From: Prevotella sp. UBA4339
GTDB taxonomy: Bacteria > Bacteroidota > Bacteroidia > Bacteroidales > Bacteroidaceae
Assembly (NCBI GenBank): GCA_002393725.1
Contig: DGTJ01000053.1
Span: 1 to 26,524, forward strand
Length of the DNA: 26,524 nucleotides
Reading direction: 5' to 3'
The position numbers and the translations under genes are program-made. The notes below the pieces were generated by a model that saw only the letters and a program-made list of their open reading frames with translations, searched no databases and was not told where the DNA came from. The first letter of the stretch is position 1. Each line of letters opens with the position of its first letter. Shown here piece after piece: positions 1-7,207 of this stretch.

Positions 1-77
1 AATTATAATTATATTATATTATTAACCTTATATTGAATTATTTCCATGCTATTTTGCACCTAAAAAAAAGCAAATAT

Positions 78-109
78 GTCAAATTGTCAAAAAGTCAAAA
101 AGTCAAAAT
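78..109. repeat. 8-bp tandem repeat (GTCAAAAA) x4
   Basis: Four adjacent 8-mers starting at 78, 86, 94 and 102 read gtcaaatt, gtcaaaaa, gtcaaaaa, gtcaaaat. They lie in an AT-rich, apparently non-coding left end. A 67-codon reading frame (76-279) crosses them, but it has no coding character that I recognise, so I treat this as a simple repeat. Confidence 0.7.
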
Positions 110-129
110 CTTGCTATCTTGGGTGCAAT

Positions 130-171
130 ACCTGGCTCTTATTTGCAAATACTTGGCTCTTATCGCGAAAT
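130..171. repeat. 21-bp direct repeat x2
   Basis: Two abutting 21-mers, 130-150 and 151-171, share the core TTGGCTCTTAT/CTGGCTCTTAT and end in gcaaat/gcgaaat; 18 of 21 positions agree. A third, much more decayed unit may follow (172 onward). The repeat lies immediately before the smalltalk-like tail and terminator at 180-261. Function unknown. Confidence 0.7.
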
Positions 172-179
172 AAGTGCCC

Positions 180-194
180 TGCATGGGTCTTTAG
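180..194 (+). pseudogene. possible residue of a smalltalk-type gene (last codons only)
   Basis: The bases TGC ATG GGT CTT TAG encode C-M-G-L-stop. They stand 4 nt before a terminator that is 61/64 identical to the one following the intact smalltalk gene at 25401-25502, which ends C-M-G-Y-stop. The shared 9-mer CTGCATGGG and the equal spacing (11 versus 10 nt) to the terminator suggest common descent. Upstream there is an in-frame TAA at 171-173 and no further similarity, so nothing functional can be encoded. This could also be chance extension of the terminator repeat. Confidence 0.35.
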
Positions 195-198
195 ACCA

Positions 199-261
199 AA
201 GAAAAACCTCACAGAACTCTACGGAGACTCTGTGGGGTTTGCTCTACGGAGGATTTTTTCC
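199..261 (-). terminator. two-hairpin terminator, copy A (downstream of SSB-like gene)
   Basis: Two hairpins are visible. The larger pairs AACCTCACAGA (206-216) with TCTGTGGGGTT around an inner CTC-TACG-GAG, a UNCG-type tetraloop. The smaller pairs GGAGGA with TCCTCC (249-265). Read leftward, the large stem is followed by GAGGTTTTTCTTT, as expected of an intrinsic terminator for the leftward SSB-like gene ending at 291. The copy at 25334-25397 is the same element in inverse orientation. Confidence 0.7.
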
Positions 262-290
262 TCCTCATACATGCGTTAGCGGCATGAGAA

Positions 291-707
291 TCAGAATGGC
301 AGATCGTCAGCACTACCCTCTGAGGCCGGCTCCTGGGCAGGAGGGAAAGGAGCGGCAGCAGCATTAGGCTGCGGAGCGAACGGGGGCACGCCTGCAGGAG
401 CGCCTGCCACACCGGCGGCAGCCATAGGAGCAGCCTGACCGCGAACGACATTATAGGCACGGATCTCGTTAAACCAGCGACCGTTATACTCATGAGCATC
501 AATATCAAAGGACACAGTGACATCCTCATTCATCTGAATGTTAAACTGCTTGATACGATCCTCACCGAAAATACGGAACACGCATCTGCGAGGATACTGA
601 CCAGGAACCTCTATCACATATTCCTGTGACATCCAAGGGTTGCCTGTACGTGCTGATACACCACTGTTTGCCGGAAGCACGGCAATAATTCTACCTGTTA
701 ATTCCAT
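291..707 (-). CDS. DUF3127 OB-fold protein, SSB-like
   Basis: A 138-residue protein of the Bacteroidetes DUF3127 family. Residues 1-90 form the OB-fold-like domain (MELTGRIIAVLP at the start, PGQYPRRCVF, FGEDRIKQFNIQ, FDIDAHEYNGRWFNEIRAY). Residues 91-131 are an Ala/Pro-rich linker, and the protein ends in the acidic tip DDLPF. That tip matches the C-terminal hook by which bacterial SSB recruits repair and replication partners (usually DDDIPF). The inferred role is therefore single-strand DNA binding with partner recruitment, alongside or in place of a canonical SSB; none of this is shown by sequence alone. It is divergent from dnaN. A weak -7-like TAATTTCG lies at 754-761 on its strand. Transcription probably ends in the hairpins at 199-261. 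Confidence 0.85.
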   Translation of the reverse strand: MELTGRIIAVLPANSGVSARTGNPWMSQEYVIEVPGQYPRRCVFRIFGEDRIKQFNIQMNEDVTVSFDIDAHEYNGRWFNEIRAYNVVRGQAAPMAAAGVAGAPAGVPPFAPQPNAAAAPFPPAQEPASEGSADDLPF

Positions 708-798
708 TGCTAAAAACGTTTTATTTTGTTGCTTTTTATGTTTTCAGGTGGCGAAATTACTAAAAAAAGTTTGAAATACGCAATTTCTTGTCTTTTTT

Positions 799-830
799 TT
801 TGCTTATAACAATGTTTTTTTGTACTTTTG
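799..830 (+). promoter_or_regulatory. promoter of the dnaN operon
   Basis: TTTG at 799-802 and TACTTTTG at 823-830, separated by exactly 20 nt, match the Bacteroidetes primary-sigma consensus (TTTG / TAnnTTTG). The start site would be near 834, giving a leader of about 43 nt before the dnaN ATG at 877. It lies in the divergent gap shared with the SSB-like gene. Confidence 0.75.
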
Positions 831-876
831 TACTCAATAATTAATAAGGTAATAAAAAATAAAAAGCAATATAACT

Positions 877-2001
877 ATGAGATTTACGTTATCCAGTTCT
901 GCCCTGAGCAGTAAGCTCTCGGCTCTCTCTAAAGTAATCAACAGCAAAAACGCGCTCCCAATACTGGGCGACTTCGTATTCGACATCAAGGGTCAGACCC
1001 TCAGCCTGACAGCCTCCGACGGCGAGAACACCATGTGCACTGCCGTGCAGCTGGCAGAATGCGACGGCGACGGACGCTTTGCCATCGGCAATCACGACCT
1101 GCTGGAAGCAGTGAAAGGGTTCTCCGAGCAGCCCATCACATTCGATGCCGGGCTCGAGAGCAGCATCGTGAAGATATCTTACCAGAACGGCCTCTTCTCA
1201 CTACCGATAGAGAGTGCCGACGAATATCCTATTCCACAGGCAATAAGCAGCTCGGCCGCAACAATCAGCATGCCAAATGCAACCTTAGCCGAAAATATCA
1301 ACCGTAGCATTTTCGCTACTGCACAGGACGAGCTGCGGCCTGTGATGAATGGAATATACTTTGACCTCACGCCCGACTGCCTCGCAGTGGTGGCAAGCGA
1401 CGGCCACAAGCTCGTGCGCAACAAGATATACTCCGTAAAGAGCGACACGCCCGCAGCATTCATCCTGCCCAAGAAACCCGCCAACCTGCTGCGCAACTTG
1501 CTCGGCAAGGACGGGAGCGACGTGACAATACGATTCGACGAGCGCAATGCAGAGATAAACTATGGCGACGGCACCATGCTGTGCCGCCTGATAGAGGGAC
1601 GATACCCCAACTACAACTCGGTGATACCGCAGAACAACAACAACGACCTGCTGGTGGGCCGCCTCGGACTGCTCGCTGCCCTGCGCCGCGTACAGCCATT
1701 CGCCAACGACTCAAGCAATCTGATAAGATTCCACGTAGAGGGGTCAGTGCTCCAGCTCGATGCCGAAGACTACGACTTCTCGAAGACGGCTACCGAGCGC
1801 ATGACGTGCGACTACAACGGACAGCCCATGAGCATAGGATTCAAGGGCTCGTCGTTCATCGAGATACTCTCCAACTTCGACTGTCAGGAGGTCATCATAA
1901 AACTGGCCGACCCAAGCCGTGCAGGGCTGGTACTGCCGTCAGAGCAGCCTGAGAATCAGGACGTGATAATGCTAATGATGCCGATGTTAATCAACGACTG
2001 A
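877..2001 (+). CDS. dnaN: DNA polymerase III subunit beta (sliding clamp)
   Basis: A 374-residue beta clamp, the usual length. It begins MRFTLSSSALSSKLSALSKV and ends IMLMMPMLIND, corresponding to the family's C-terminal MPM(R)L strand. Typical clamp segments are visible, including FILPKKPANLLRNLL in the middle domain, EGRYPNYNSVIP, and SIGFKGSSFIEIL near the end. Dimers encircle DNA and tether the replicative polymerase and repair enzymes through hydrophobic clamp-binding peptides. It is the first gene of a five-gene rightward operon; the exonuclease gene starts 2 bp after its stop, so the two are probably translationally coupled. The promoter at 799-830 drives it. Nothing is unusual in the protein itself. 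Confidence 0.97.
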   Translation: MRFTLSSSALSSKLSALSKVINSKNALPILGDFVFDIKGQTLSLTASDGENTMCTAVQLAECDGDGRFAIGNHDLLEAVKGFSEQPITFDAGLESSIVKISYQNGLFSLPIESADEYPIPQAISSSAATISMPNATLAENINRSIFATAQDELRPVMNGIYFDLTPDCLAVVASDGHKLVRNKIYSVKSDTPAAFILPKKPANLLRNLLGKDGSDVTIRFDERNAEINYGDGTMLCRLIEGRYPNYNSVIPQNNNNDLLVGRLGLLAALRRVQPFANDSSNLIRFHVEGSVLQLDAEDYDFSKTATERMTCDYNGQPMSIGFKGSSFIEILSNFDCQEVIIKLADPSRAGLVLPSEQPENQDVIMLMMPMLIND

Positions 2002-2003
2002 GT

Positions 2004-2858
2004 ATGAAGCTCAACTTAACCAAACCGCTGGTCGTCTTCGATCTGGAGACGACCGGTCTTGACCTTGTAAAGGCCCGTATCATACAGATATCATACATCA
2101 AGGTGTATCCCAACGGAAACGAGGAGCGCGTCAACGCGCTCGTCAATCCGGGTGAGCCAATACCACCATTCATTTCACAGCTCACGGGCATCACCGACGA
2201 CGACGTGAAGGACAAGCCCACATTCAAGGAGATAGCAGCAAGCCTCGCAGAGAAGTTTACAGGATGCGACTTCGCCGGGTTCAACTCCAACGGCTATGAC
2301 ATACCCCTGCTGGCAGAGGAGTTCCTGCGTGCCGGGATAGACTTCGACTTCTCCAAGTGCAGGCAGATCGACGCAAGCAGCATCTTCAGGAAGATGGAGC
2401 GGCGCAACCTCGCCAGCGCATATAAGTTCTATTGCGGAAGGAAGATGGAGGAGGACTTCGAGGCACACCGCGCCGACCAGGACACGGAGGCGACATACAG
2501 GGTGCTGATGGGCGAGCTCGACAAATATGCCCCCGGGGCAAACCCCGAGGAGCCGGAGAAAGTGCTGGAAAACGACATGGACTTCCTGCATGAGTTCTCG
2601 AAGATGAACAATAACGTGGACTTTGCAGGCAGGATAGTATGGGCTGAGGTGAAGAACGCTGCGGGAGAAACAGTACTCGGCACCGACGGGAAGCCAAAGA
2701 TGATCGAGACATTCAACTTCGGCAAATACAAGGGAATGCCCGTAGTGGAAGTGCTTCAGAGGGATCCGGGATATTACGGATGGATACTCGGAGGCGACTT
2801 CACATACAACACCAAGCAGGTGCTGACACGCATAAGACTTGCAAAATTTCAGAAATAG
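2004..2858 (+). CDS. 3'-5' exonuclease, DnaQ (DEDDh) family with ExoX-like C-terminal domain
   Basis: A 284-residue protein. The N-terminal half is a DEDDh exonuclease: ExoI D13-x-E15 in VFDLETTGL, ExoII D98 in NSNGYDIPLL, and ExoIII H154 with D159 in AHRADQD. All four acidic residues and the catalytic His are present, so the nuclease should be active. Residues of about 235-284 (FGKYKGMPVVEVLQRDP...WIL) resemble the small C-terminal domain of exodeoxyribonuclease X-like proteins. Its position directly after dnaN suggests proofreading or DNA repair, but it is not a standard epsilon subunit by architecture, so I leave the symbol empty. Start chosen at 2004, giving a 2-bp gap to dnaN; the next gene begins 3 bp after its stop. 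Confidence 0.9.
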   Translation: MKLNLTKPLVVFDLETTGLDLVKARIIQISYIKVYPNGNEERVNALVNPGEPIPPFISQLTGITDDDVKDKPTFKEIAASLAEKFTGCDFAGFNSNGYDIPLLAEEFLRAGIDFDFSKCRQIDASSIFRKMERRNLASAYKFYCGRKMEEDFEAHRADQDTEATYRVLMGELDKYAPGANPEEPEKVLENDMDFLHEFSKMNNNVDFAGRIVWAEVKNAAGETVLGTDGKPKMIETFNFGKYKGMPVVEVLQRDPGYYGWILGGDFTYNTKQVLTRIRLAKFQK

Positions 2859-2861
2859 CCG

Positions 2862-3764
2862 ATGAGAAGACTTGCCATCCTCTTCTTCTGCCAGTGGGCC
2901 GTGATGCTCGCCTCAGCTCAGGAGCTGCAGATGAGGGTAACGGTCAACCACAGTCAGATACAGGGCTCGGACGCTTCGGTATTCGACAACCTGCAGAGCA
3001 CACTGGAGCAGTTCGTCAACGAGCGGCAGTGGACCGACCTGCAGTTTCAGAAGAATGAGCGCATACAGTGCAATCTGAACATCACCGTCACGAAGTATAT
3101 CCGGGAAGAGAACAAGTTTGAGTGCAGCGCGATGATACAGGCCAACAGGCCTGTGTACAACTCCACATACAATACCACTATATATAATAACAAGGATAAT
3201 GATTTCCATTTCGAGTATGCGGAGTTTGACCAGCTGAACTATAACGATGAGACCATCGACAATCAGCTCACGGCCCTTATCGCATACTACGCATATCTCA
3301 TCATAGGCCTCGACCTGGACAGCTTTGCACCACTGGGAGGCAATGATGTACTGCAGCGGTGCATGTATCTTGTGAACAATGCCCAGAACCTGGGATTCCC
3401 GGGATGGAAGTCGTTTGAGGACTCGAGAAACAGGTTTGCAATCATCAACGACTATCTCGATGAAGCCATGAAGCCATTCAGGCAGCTGCAATACGACTAC
3501 TATCGCAAAGGGCTCGACGAAATGGCCAATAATACAGAGCGCGGGAGGACGGAGATAACATCCGCCCTGGAGGACAACCTGAAAAAGGCGCATGCCGACA
3601 AGCCCCTGAGCCTGCTGCCTCAGATATGGCTCGACTACAAGAAAGACGAGATAGCAAACATATATAAAGGTAAAGGTACGCAGAAGGAGAAAGAATCGCT
3701 GTACGACCTGCTGATGAGCATCAATGCTTCTCAAGCAAATGTCTGGGATAAAGTAAAACAATAA
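2862..3764 (+). CDS. DUF4835 family protein (PorD-type, putative T9SS-associated)
   Basis: A 300-residue secreted protein. Residues 1-20 are a signal peptide (MRRLAILFF...LASAQ) and the mature part begins ELQMRVTVNHSQIQGSD. Features expected of DUF4835 are visible: ARPVYNSTYNTT-like (here NRPVYNSTYN), FEYAEFDQL, LTALIAYYAYLIIGLDLDSF, GGNDVLQ, GFPGWKSFEDSRNRF. From memory, some annotations name this family PorD of the type IX secretion system; I could not check that. The location is periplasmic or outer-membrane by inference. It is embedded between a DNA exonuclease and recN, a neighbourhood I recall as conserved in Bacteroidales rather than a functional link. The giant protein at 14593-24012 would be a candidate T9SS substrate if this genome has the system. 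Confidence 0.85.
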   Translation: MRRLAILFFCQWAVMLASAQELQMRVTVNHSQIQGSDASVFDNLQSTLEQFVNERQWTDLQFQKNERIQCNLNITVTKYIREENKFECSAMIQANRPVYNSTYNTTIYNNKDNDFHFEYAEFDQLNYNDETIDNQLTALIAYYAYLIIGLDLDSFAPLGGNDVLQRCMYLVNNAQNLGFPGWKSFEDSRNRFAIINDYLDEAMKPFRQLQYDYYRKGLDEMANNTERGRTEITSALEDNLKKAHADKPLSLLPQIWLDYKKDEIANIYKGKGTQKEKESLYDLLMSINASQANVWDKVKQ

Positions 3765-3777
3765 AAAGACATCAGTA

Positions 3778-5442
3778 ATGCTGAAACACCTGTATATCAA
3801 GAACTTCACACTCATCGACACCCTCGACATCGAACTGTATCCCGGCTTCTCCGTCATAACGGGAGAGACAGGAGCCGGAAAGAGCATCATACTGGGAGCC
3901 ATCGGACTGCTGCTGGGGCAGCGCGCCGACTCAAAGACAATAAAGCAAGGTGCTGACAAATGTATCATAGAGGCGCATTTCGACCTCAGCAGGTACGACA
4001 TGCAGCCGTTCTTTACAGAAAACGATATAGAATACGACACAGAAGACTGCATCATAAGGCGTGAACTGACCGCAACGGGGAAAAGCAGGGCATTCGTAAA
4101 TGACACTCCTGTCCAGCTGGCTATGCTCAAGGAACTGGGCGAGCGACTGGTAGACATCCACTCACAACATCAGAACCTGCTGCTGAACAAACAGGACTTC
4201 CAACTCAATGTGGTTGATATCCTCGCCAACGACTCGAATGAGCTCGACGCCTATCGGCAGATATACTCAGACTACCGGAAGGCCGGACAACAACTGGCAC
4301 AGCTGCGCGAGGATATAGAGCGCAACAGGCAGAATGCCGACTTCCTGCAGTTTCAGTATCAGGAGCTGACGGCTGCCAATCTGCATGAAGGAGAGCTCGA
4401 AGAACTGGAGCAGAAAAGTGACACTATGACCCACTCCGAGGACATAAAGAGCGCTCTGTACACTGCCGACAATGCCCTGCAGGGAGAAGACACAGGCGTC
4501 ATAAGGTCACTGCGCTCATCGATATCAGCACTCAGCAGCATCAGCGGCGTGTTTCCCGATGCAAAAGAGCTGGCAGAGCGTATGGACTCGGCATATATCG
4601 AACTGAAAGACATATCGGCGGAGATAAGCTGCCATCTGGAGAGCATCGACTTCGACCCTGCAGAGCTTGACAAAATCAACAACCGGCTGGACAAGCTCTA
4701 CGACCTGCAGAAAAAATACAGGGCAGAAAGAATCGAAGACCTCATTGCCATACGCGATGAACTCCATCTGAAGCTGAACAATATTGAGAATAGTGACCAA
4801 GCCCTTGAGGCACTGCAACAGAAAGTGGAGACACTGAGGGCTGACGTGGAGAAGCGGGCTGGCATACTCACGAAGCAGCGCTCGAAAGCTGCGAGCCTGA
4901 TAGAAAAGGACATGCAGAAAAGGCTGGCGGCACTCGGCATGCCCAACGTGAGATTCAGCATAGCCATAGACAAAGAAGAGCCTGGCAGCTCGGGACAGGA
5001 CAAGGTGTCTTTCCTCTTCAGCGCCAATACCTCCACTCCGCTACAGCCAGTATCGCAGGTAGCTTCTGGTGGAGAAATCGCCAGGGTGATGCTCTCCCTG
5101 AAAGCTATGATCAGTGGGGCTGTGAAACTGCCGACAATAATCTTTGACGAGATAGACACTGGTGTAAGTGGCAAGATGGCAGAGAAGATGGCAGAGATAA
5201 TGCAAGAGATGGGAAGTCATGACCGCCAGGTGATCAGCATCACCCATCTGCCACAGATAGCTGCCCTGGGCTCTACCCACTACAAGGTGTCGAAGAAAGA
5301 GACAGCCCAAGGTACGACTACAGGCATGACAATGCTGACAGCCGACGAAAGGGTGCGCGAGATAGCCCAGATGCTCAGTGGCAGCGACGTGTCGGAGGCC
5401 GCAATACAGAATGCCAGGGAATTATTAAAGATAAGAAAGTGA
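3778..5442 (+). CDS. recN: DNA repair protein RecN (SMC-like ATPase)
   Basis: A 554-residue protein of the usual RecN length. Walker A GETGAGKS is at residues 29-36; the ABC signature SGGE starts at S430; Walker B/D-loop IIFDEIDTGVSG has D457-E458. The stretch of about 150-380 is charged and heptad-like, consistent with the antiparallel coiled-coil arm of RecN. The N-terminus (MLKHLYIKNFTLID) and the QxH-type segment VDIHSQHQNLLL (about 125-136) are also characteristic. RecN binds DNA and promotes recombinational repair of double-strand breaks. It starts 13 bp after the DUF4835 gene, and the TPR gene starts 1 bp after its stop. There is no recognisable LexA-type site in front, so expression probably follows the dnaN promoter. 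Confidence 0.96.
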   Translation: MLKHLYIKNFTLIDTLDIELYPGFSVITGETGAGKSIILGAIGLLLGQRADSKTIKQGADKCIIEAHFDLSRYDMQPFFTENDIEYDTEDCIIRRELTATGKSRAFVNDTPVQLAMLKELGERLVDIHSQHQNLLLNKQDFQLNVVDILANDSNELDAYRQIYSDYRKAGQQLAQLREDIERNRQNADFLQFQYQELTAANLHEGELEELEQKSDTMTHSEDIKSALYTADNALQGEDTGVIRSLRSSISALSSISGVFPDAKELAERMDSAYIELKDISAEISCHLESIDFDPAELDKINNRLDKLYDLQKKYRAERIEDLIAIRDELHLKLNNIENSDQALEALQQKVETLRADVEKRAGILTKQRSKAASLIEKDMQKRLAALGMPNVRFSIAIDKEEPGSSGQDKVSFLFSANTSTPLQPVSQVASGGEIARVMLSLKAMISGAVKLPTIIFDEIDTGVSGKMAEKMAEIMQEMGSHDRQVISITHLPQIAALGSTHYKVSKKETAQGTTTGMTMLTADERVREIAQMLSGSDVSEAAIQNARELLKIRK

Positions 5443-5443
5443 A

Positions 5444-7177
5444 ATGAAGAATAATAAGGAAATGAATAATAAGAAAGGAATGACTCGGACGAAGAATATG
5501 AAATATAAGGTATTAAGAGGGATTATACTTATATGCCTTTTAGTCCTGTTACCGCAATACTCAAAGGCTCAGCCATCATGGGTCAAGAAGGCTTCAAAAT
5601 CAGTATTTACCGTCAAGACGTTCTCTGCCGACGGCTTGCTGATAGGGAGTACAAACGGATTCTTCATCGGTGAGAAAGGCGAGGCTGTAAGTAATTTCTC
5701 GCCATTCAAAGGCGCAGCAAGGGCACTGGTTATCGACGCTTCAGGCAAAGAGATGCCTGTGGAATGCATCTTAGGAGCCAACGACATGTATGATATCGTA
5801 AAGTTTCGGGTAAGTGCATCCAAGACACAGCCACTGACAATCTCCGGCAGCATCGCTCCTGTAGGCACTAATGCCTGGCTACTGCCATTCCGAGAGACGA
5901 AGAAGCTGAAAAGCGGGGCAATACGAAAGGCAGAGACATTCCAGGAGAACTATGCATACTATACCGTAGCGATGCAGACGCAGGAGAGTACGGTAAGCTG
6001 CCCTCTTCTGAACGATGCAGGAGAAGTGTTAGGGCTTATGCAGCAGCCGGCATCAGAGAAAGACACCCTGAGCTATGCTGTAAGTGCGCTTTTTGCAGAC
6101 TCACTGAAGATCTCCGGCCTGAGCATCAATGACCCGACACTCAAGATGACATCTATAAAGAAAGACCTGCCGCCAACTCTGAAAGATGCCAATCTGTATG
6201 TCTATATGGCAAGCTCACAGACAGATTCTGCCACATACGTAAATATACTGAACGACTTCATAAGGAAATTCCCCGATGCACCTGACGGATATGTCTATCG
6301 TGCACAGTCACTGTCGGCAGCCCGCGACTATGCAAATGCAGAGAGCGATATGGAGAAGGCACTCAAGTTGGCTAAGGACAAGGATGACGTGCTGTTCAAC
6401 TATGCCAGAATGATATATCAGAAAGAAATATTCCATGAAGACAAGAGCTATGAGGGCTGGAATCTTGACAAGGCACTGTCGATGATACAGGAAGCCAGCA
6501 GCATCAATCCCCAGCCGGCATATCGACAGGTAGAGGGCAACATACTCTTTGCACAGAAGAAATATGATGAAGCCTATACTGTATTCACCGGCCTTACCAA
6601 TACCAATATGGATAAGGCAGAGATGTGGTATGCAGCTGCAAGATGTAAGGAGATGCAGAAAGACACTACCGCAATGCTGGCTCTGCTTGACAGTACGATG
6701 AATACATTCACAAAACCCTATCTGAAAGAAGCTGCCCCATATCTGTGGGCAAGAGCCAATGCGAAAATGGATGCCAGGAAGTATCGTGAAGCCGTAAATG
6801 ATCTTAACGACTACGAACAGCTCATGGCAGCACAGATTAATGCACGATTCTATTATATCCGCAGTCAGGCTGAGGTGGAAGGCCGACTCTATCAACAGGC
6901 GCTCAATGATCTCACCAGAGCTATCAACATGGAGCCGAAAGAGACACTCTACCTTGCAGAAAAGGCATCATTGCATATCCGTGTAGGGCAGTACCAAGAG
7001 GCAATAGAATCAGCAGAGGAATGTATTGCATTGGAACCACAGGGAAGTGACGGCTATCTGTTTAAGGGACTTGCACAATGTCTGAAAGGCGATAAGAAGA
7101 ATGGTATTCCAAACCTGCAGAAAGCCAAGGAGCTTGGAGACCCGCAAGCAGAAGGCTTAATCGGAAAATATAAATAG
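5444..7177 (+). CDS. secreted trypsin-fold pseudoprotease with C-terminal TPR repeats
   Basis: A 577-residue protein if the first ATG is used. A better signal peptide begins at M19 (base 5498: MKYKVLRGIILICLLVLLPQYSKAQ), so a start there is quite possible; the first ATG has a 1-bp gap to recN. Residues of about 44-215 look like the double beta-barrel of HtrA/trypsin-like proteases. The Asp region survives (GANDMYDIVKFRV, D117), but the His motif position reads AVSNFSPFKGA with no His, and the Ser motif GNSGGP is replaced by TVSCPLLNDAGEVLG. The catalytic triad is therefore lost. From about 240 to the end are tetratricopeptide helices (for example YVYRAQSLSAARDYANAESD, AEKASLHIRVGQYQEAIES). 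A periplasmic scaffold or peptide-binding role is inferred; no specific function is recognised. Confidence 0.8.
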   Translation: MKNNKEMNNKKGMTRTKNMKYKVLRGIILICLLVLLPQYSKAQPSWVKKASKSVFTVKTFSADGLLIGSTNGFFIGEKGEAVSNFSPFKGAARALVIDASGKEMPVECILGANDMYDIVKFRVSASKTQPLTISGSIAPVGTNAWLLPFRETKKLKSGAIRKAETFQENYAYYTVAMQTQESTVSCPLLNDAGEVLGLMQQPASEKDTLSYAVSALFADSLKISGLSINDPTLKMTSIKKDLPPTLKDANLYVYMASSQTDSATYVNILNDFIRKFPDAPDGYVYRAQSLSAARDYANAESDMEKALKLAKDKDDVLFNYARMIYQKEIFHEDKSYEGWNLDKALSMIQEASSINPQPAYRQVEGNILFAQKKYDEAYTVFTGLTNTNMDKAEMWYAAARCKEMQKDTTAMLALLDSTMNTFTKPYLKEAAPYLWARANAKMDARKYREAVNDLNDYEQLMAAQINARFYYIRSQAEVEGRLYQQALNDLTRAINMEPKETLYLAEKASLHIRVGQYQEAIESAEECIALEPQGSDGYLFKGLAQCLKGDKKNGIPNLQKAKELGDPQAEGLIGKYK

Positions 7178-7203
7178 GTTGCTTGTCTGCAACCTATTTT
7201 TTT
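7172..7203. terminator. bidirectional hairpin between TPR gene and dnaB
   Basis: AAATAGGTTGC (7172-7182) pairs perfectly with GCAACCTATTT (7189-7199) around a 6-nt loop. It is followed by a run of seven T rightward and preceded by A residues for the leftward direction. The stem includes the stop codon of the rightward TPR gene and lies 4 bp from the dnaB stop, so it can serve both convergent units. Confidence 0.85.
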
Positions 7204-7207
7204 ATTA

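Noticed and set aside
104..116. Shared 12-mer AAAATCTTGCTA at the left end and at about 26270
   Set aside because: A 12-base match is expected by chance many times in a 26-kb window, and the flanks do not align.
76..279. 67-codon open frame at the left end
   Set aside because: It crosses simple repeats and the terminator hairpins, has no recognisable family and no promoter of the usual form.
2913..4157. 414-codon leftward frame across the DUF4835 and recN genes
   Set aside because: Both rightward genes are well-supported families with contiguous operon spacing; the leftward frame resembles no protein.
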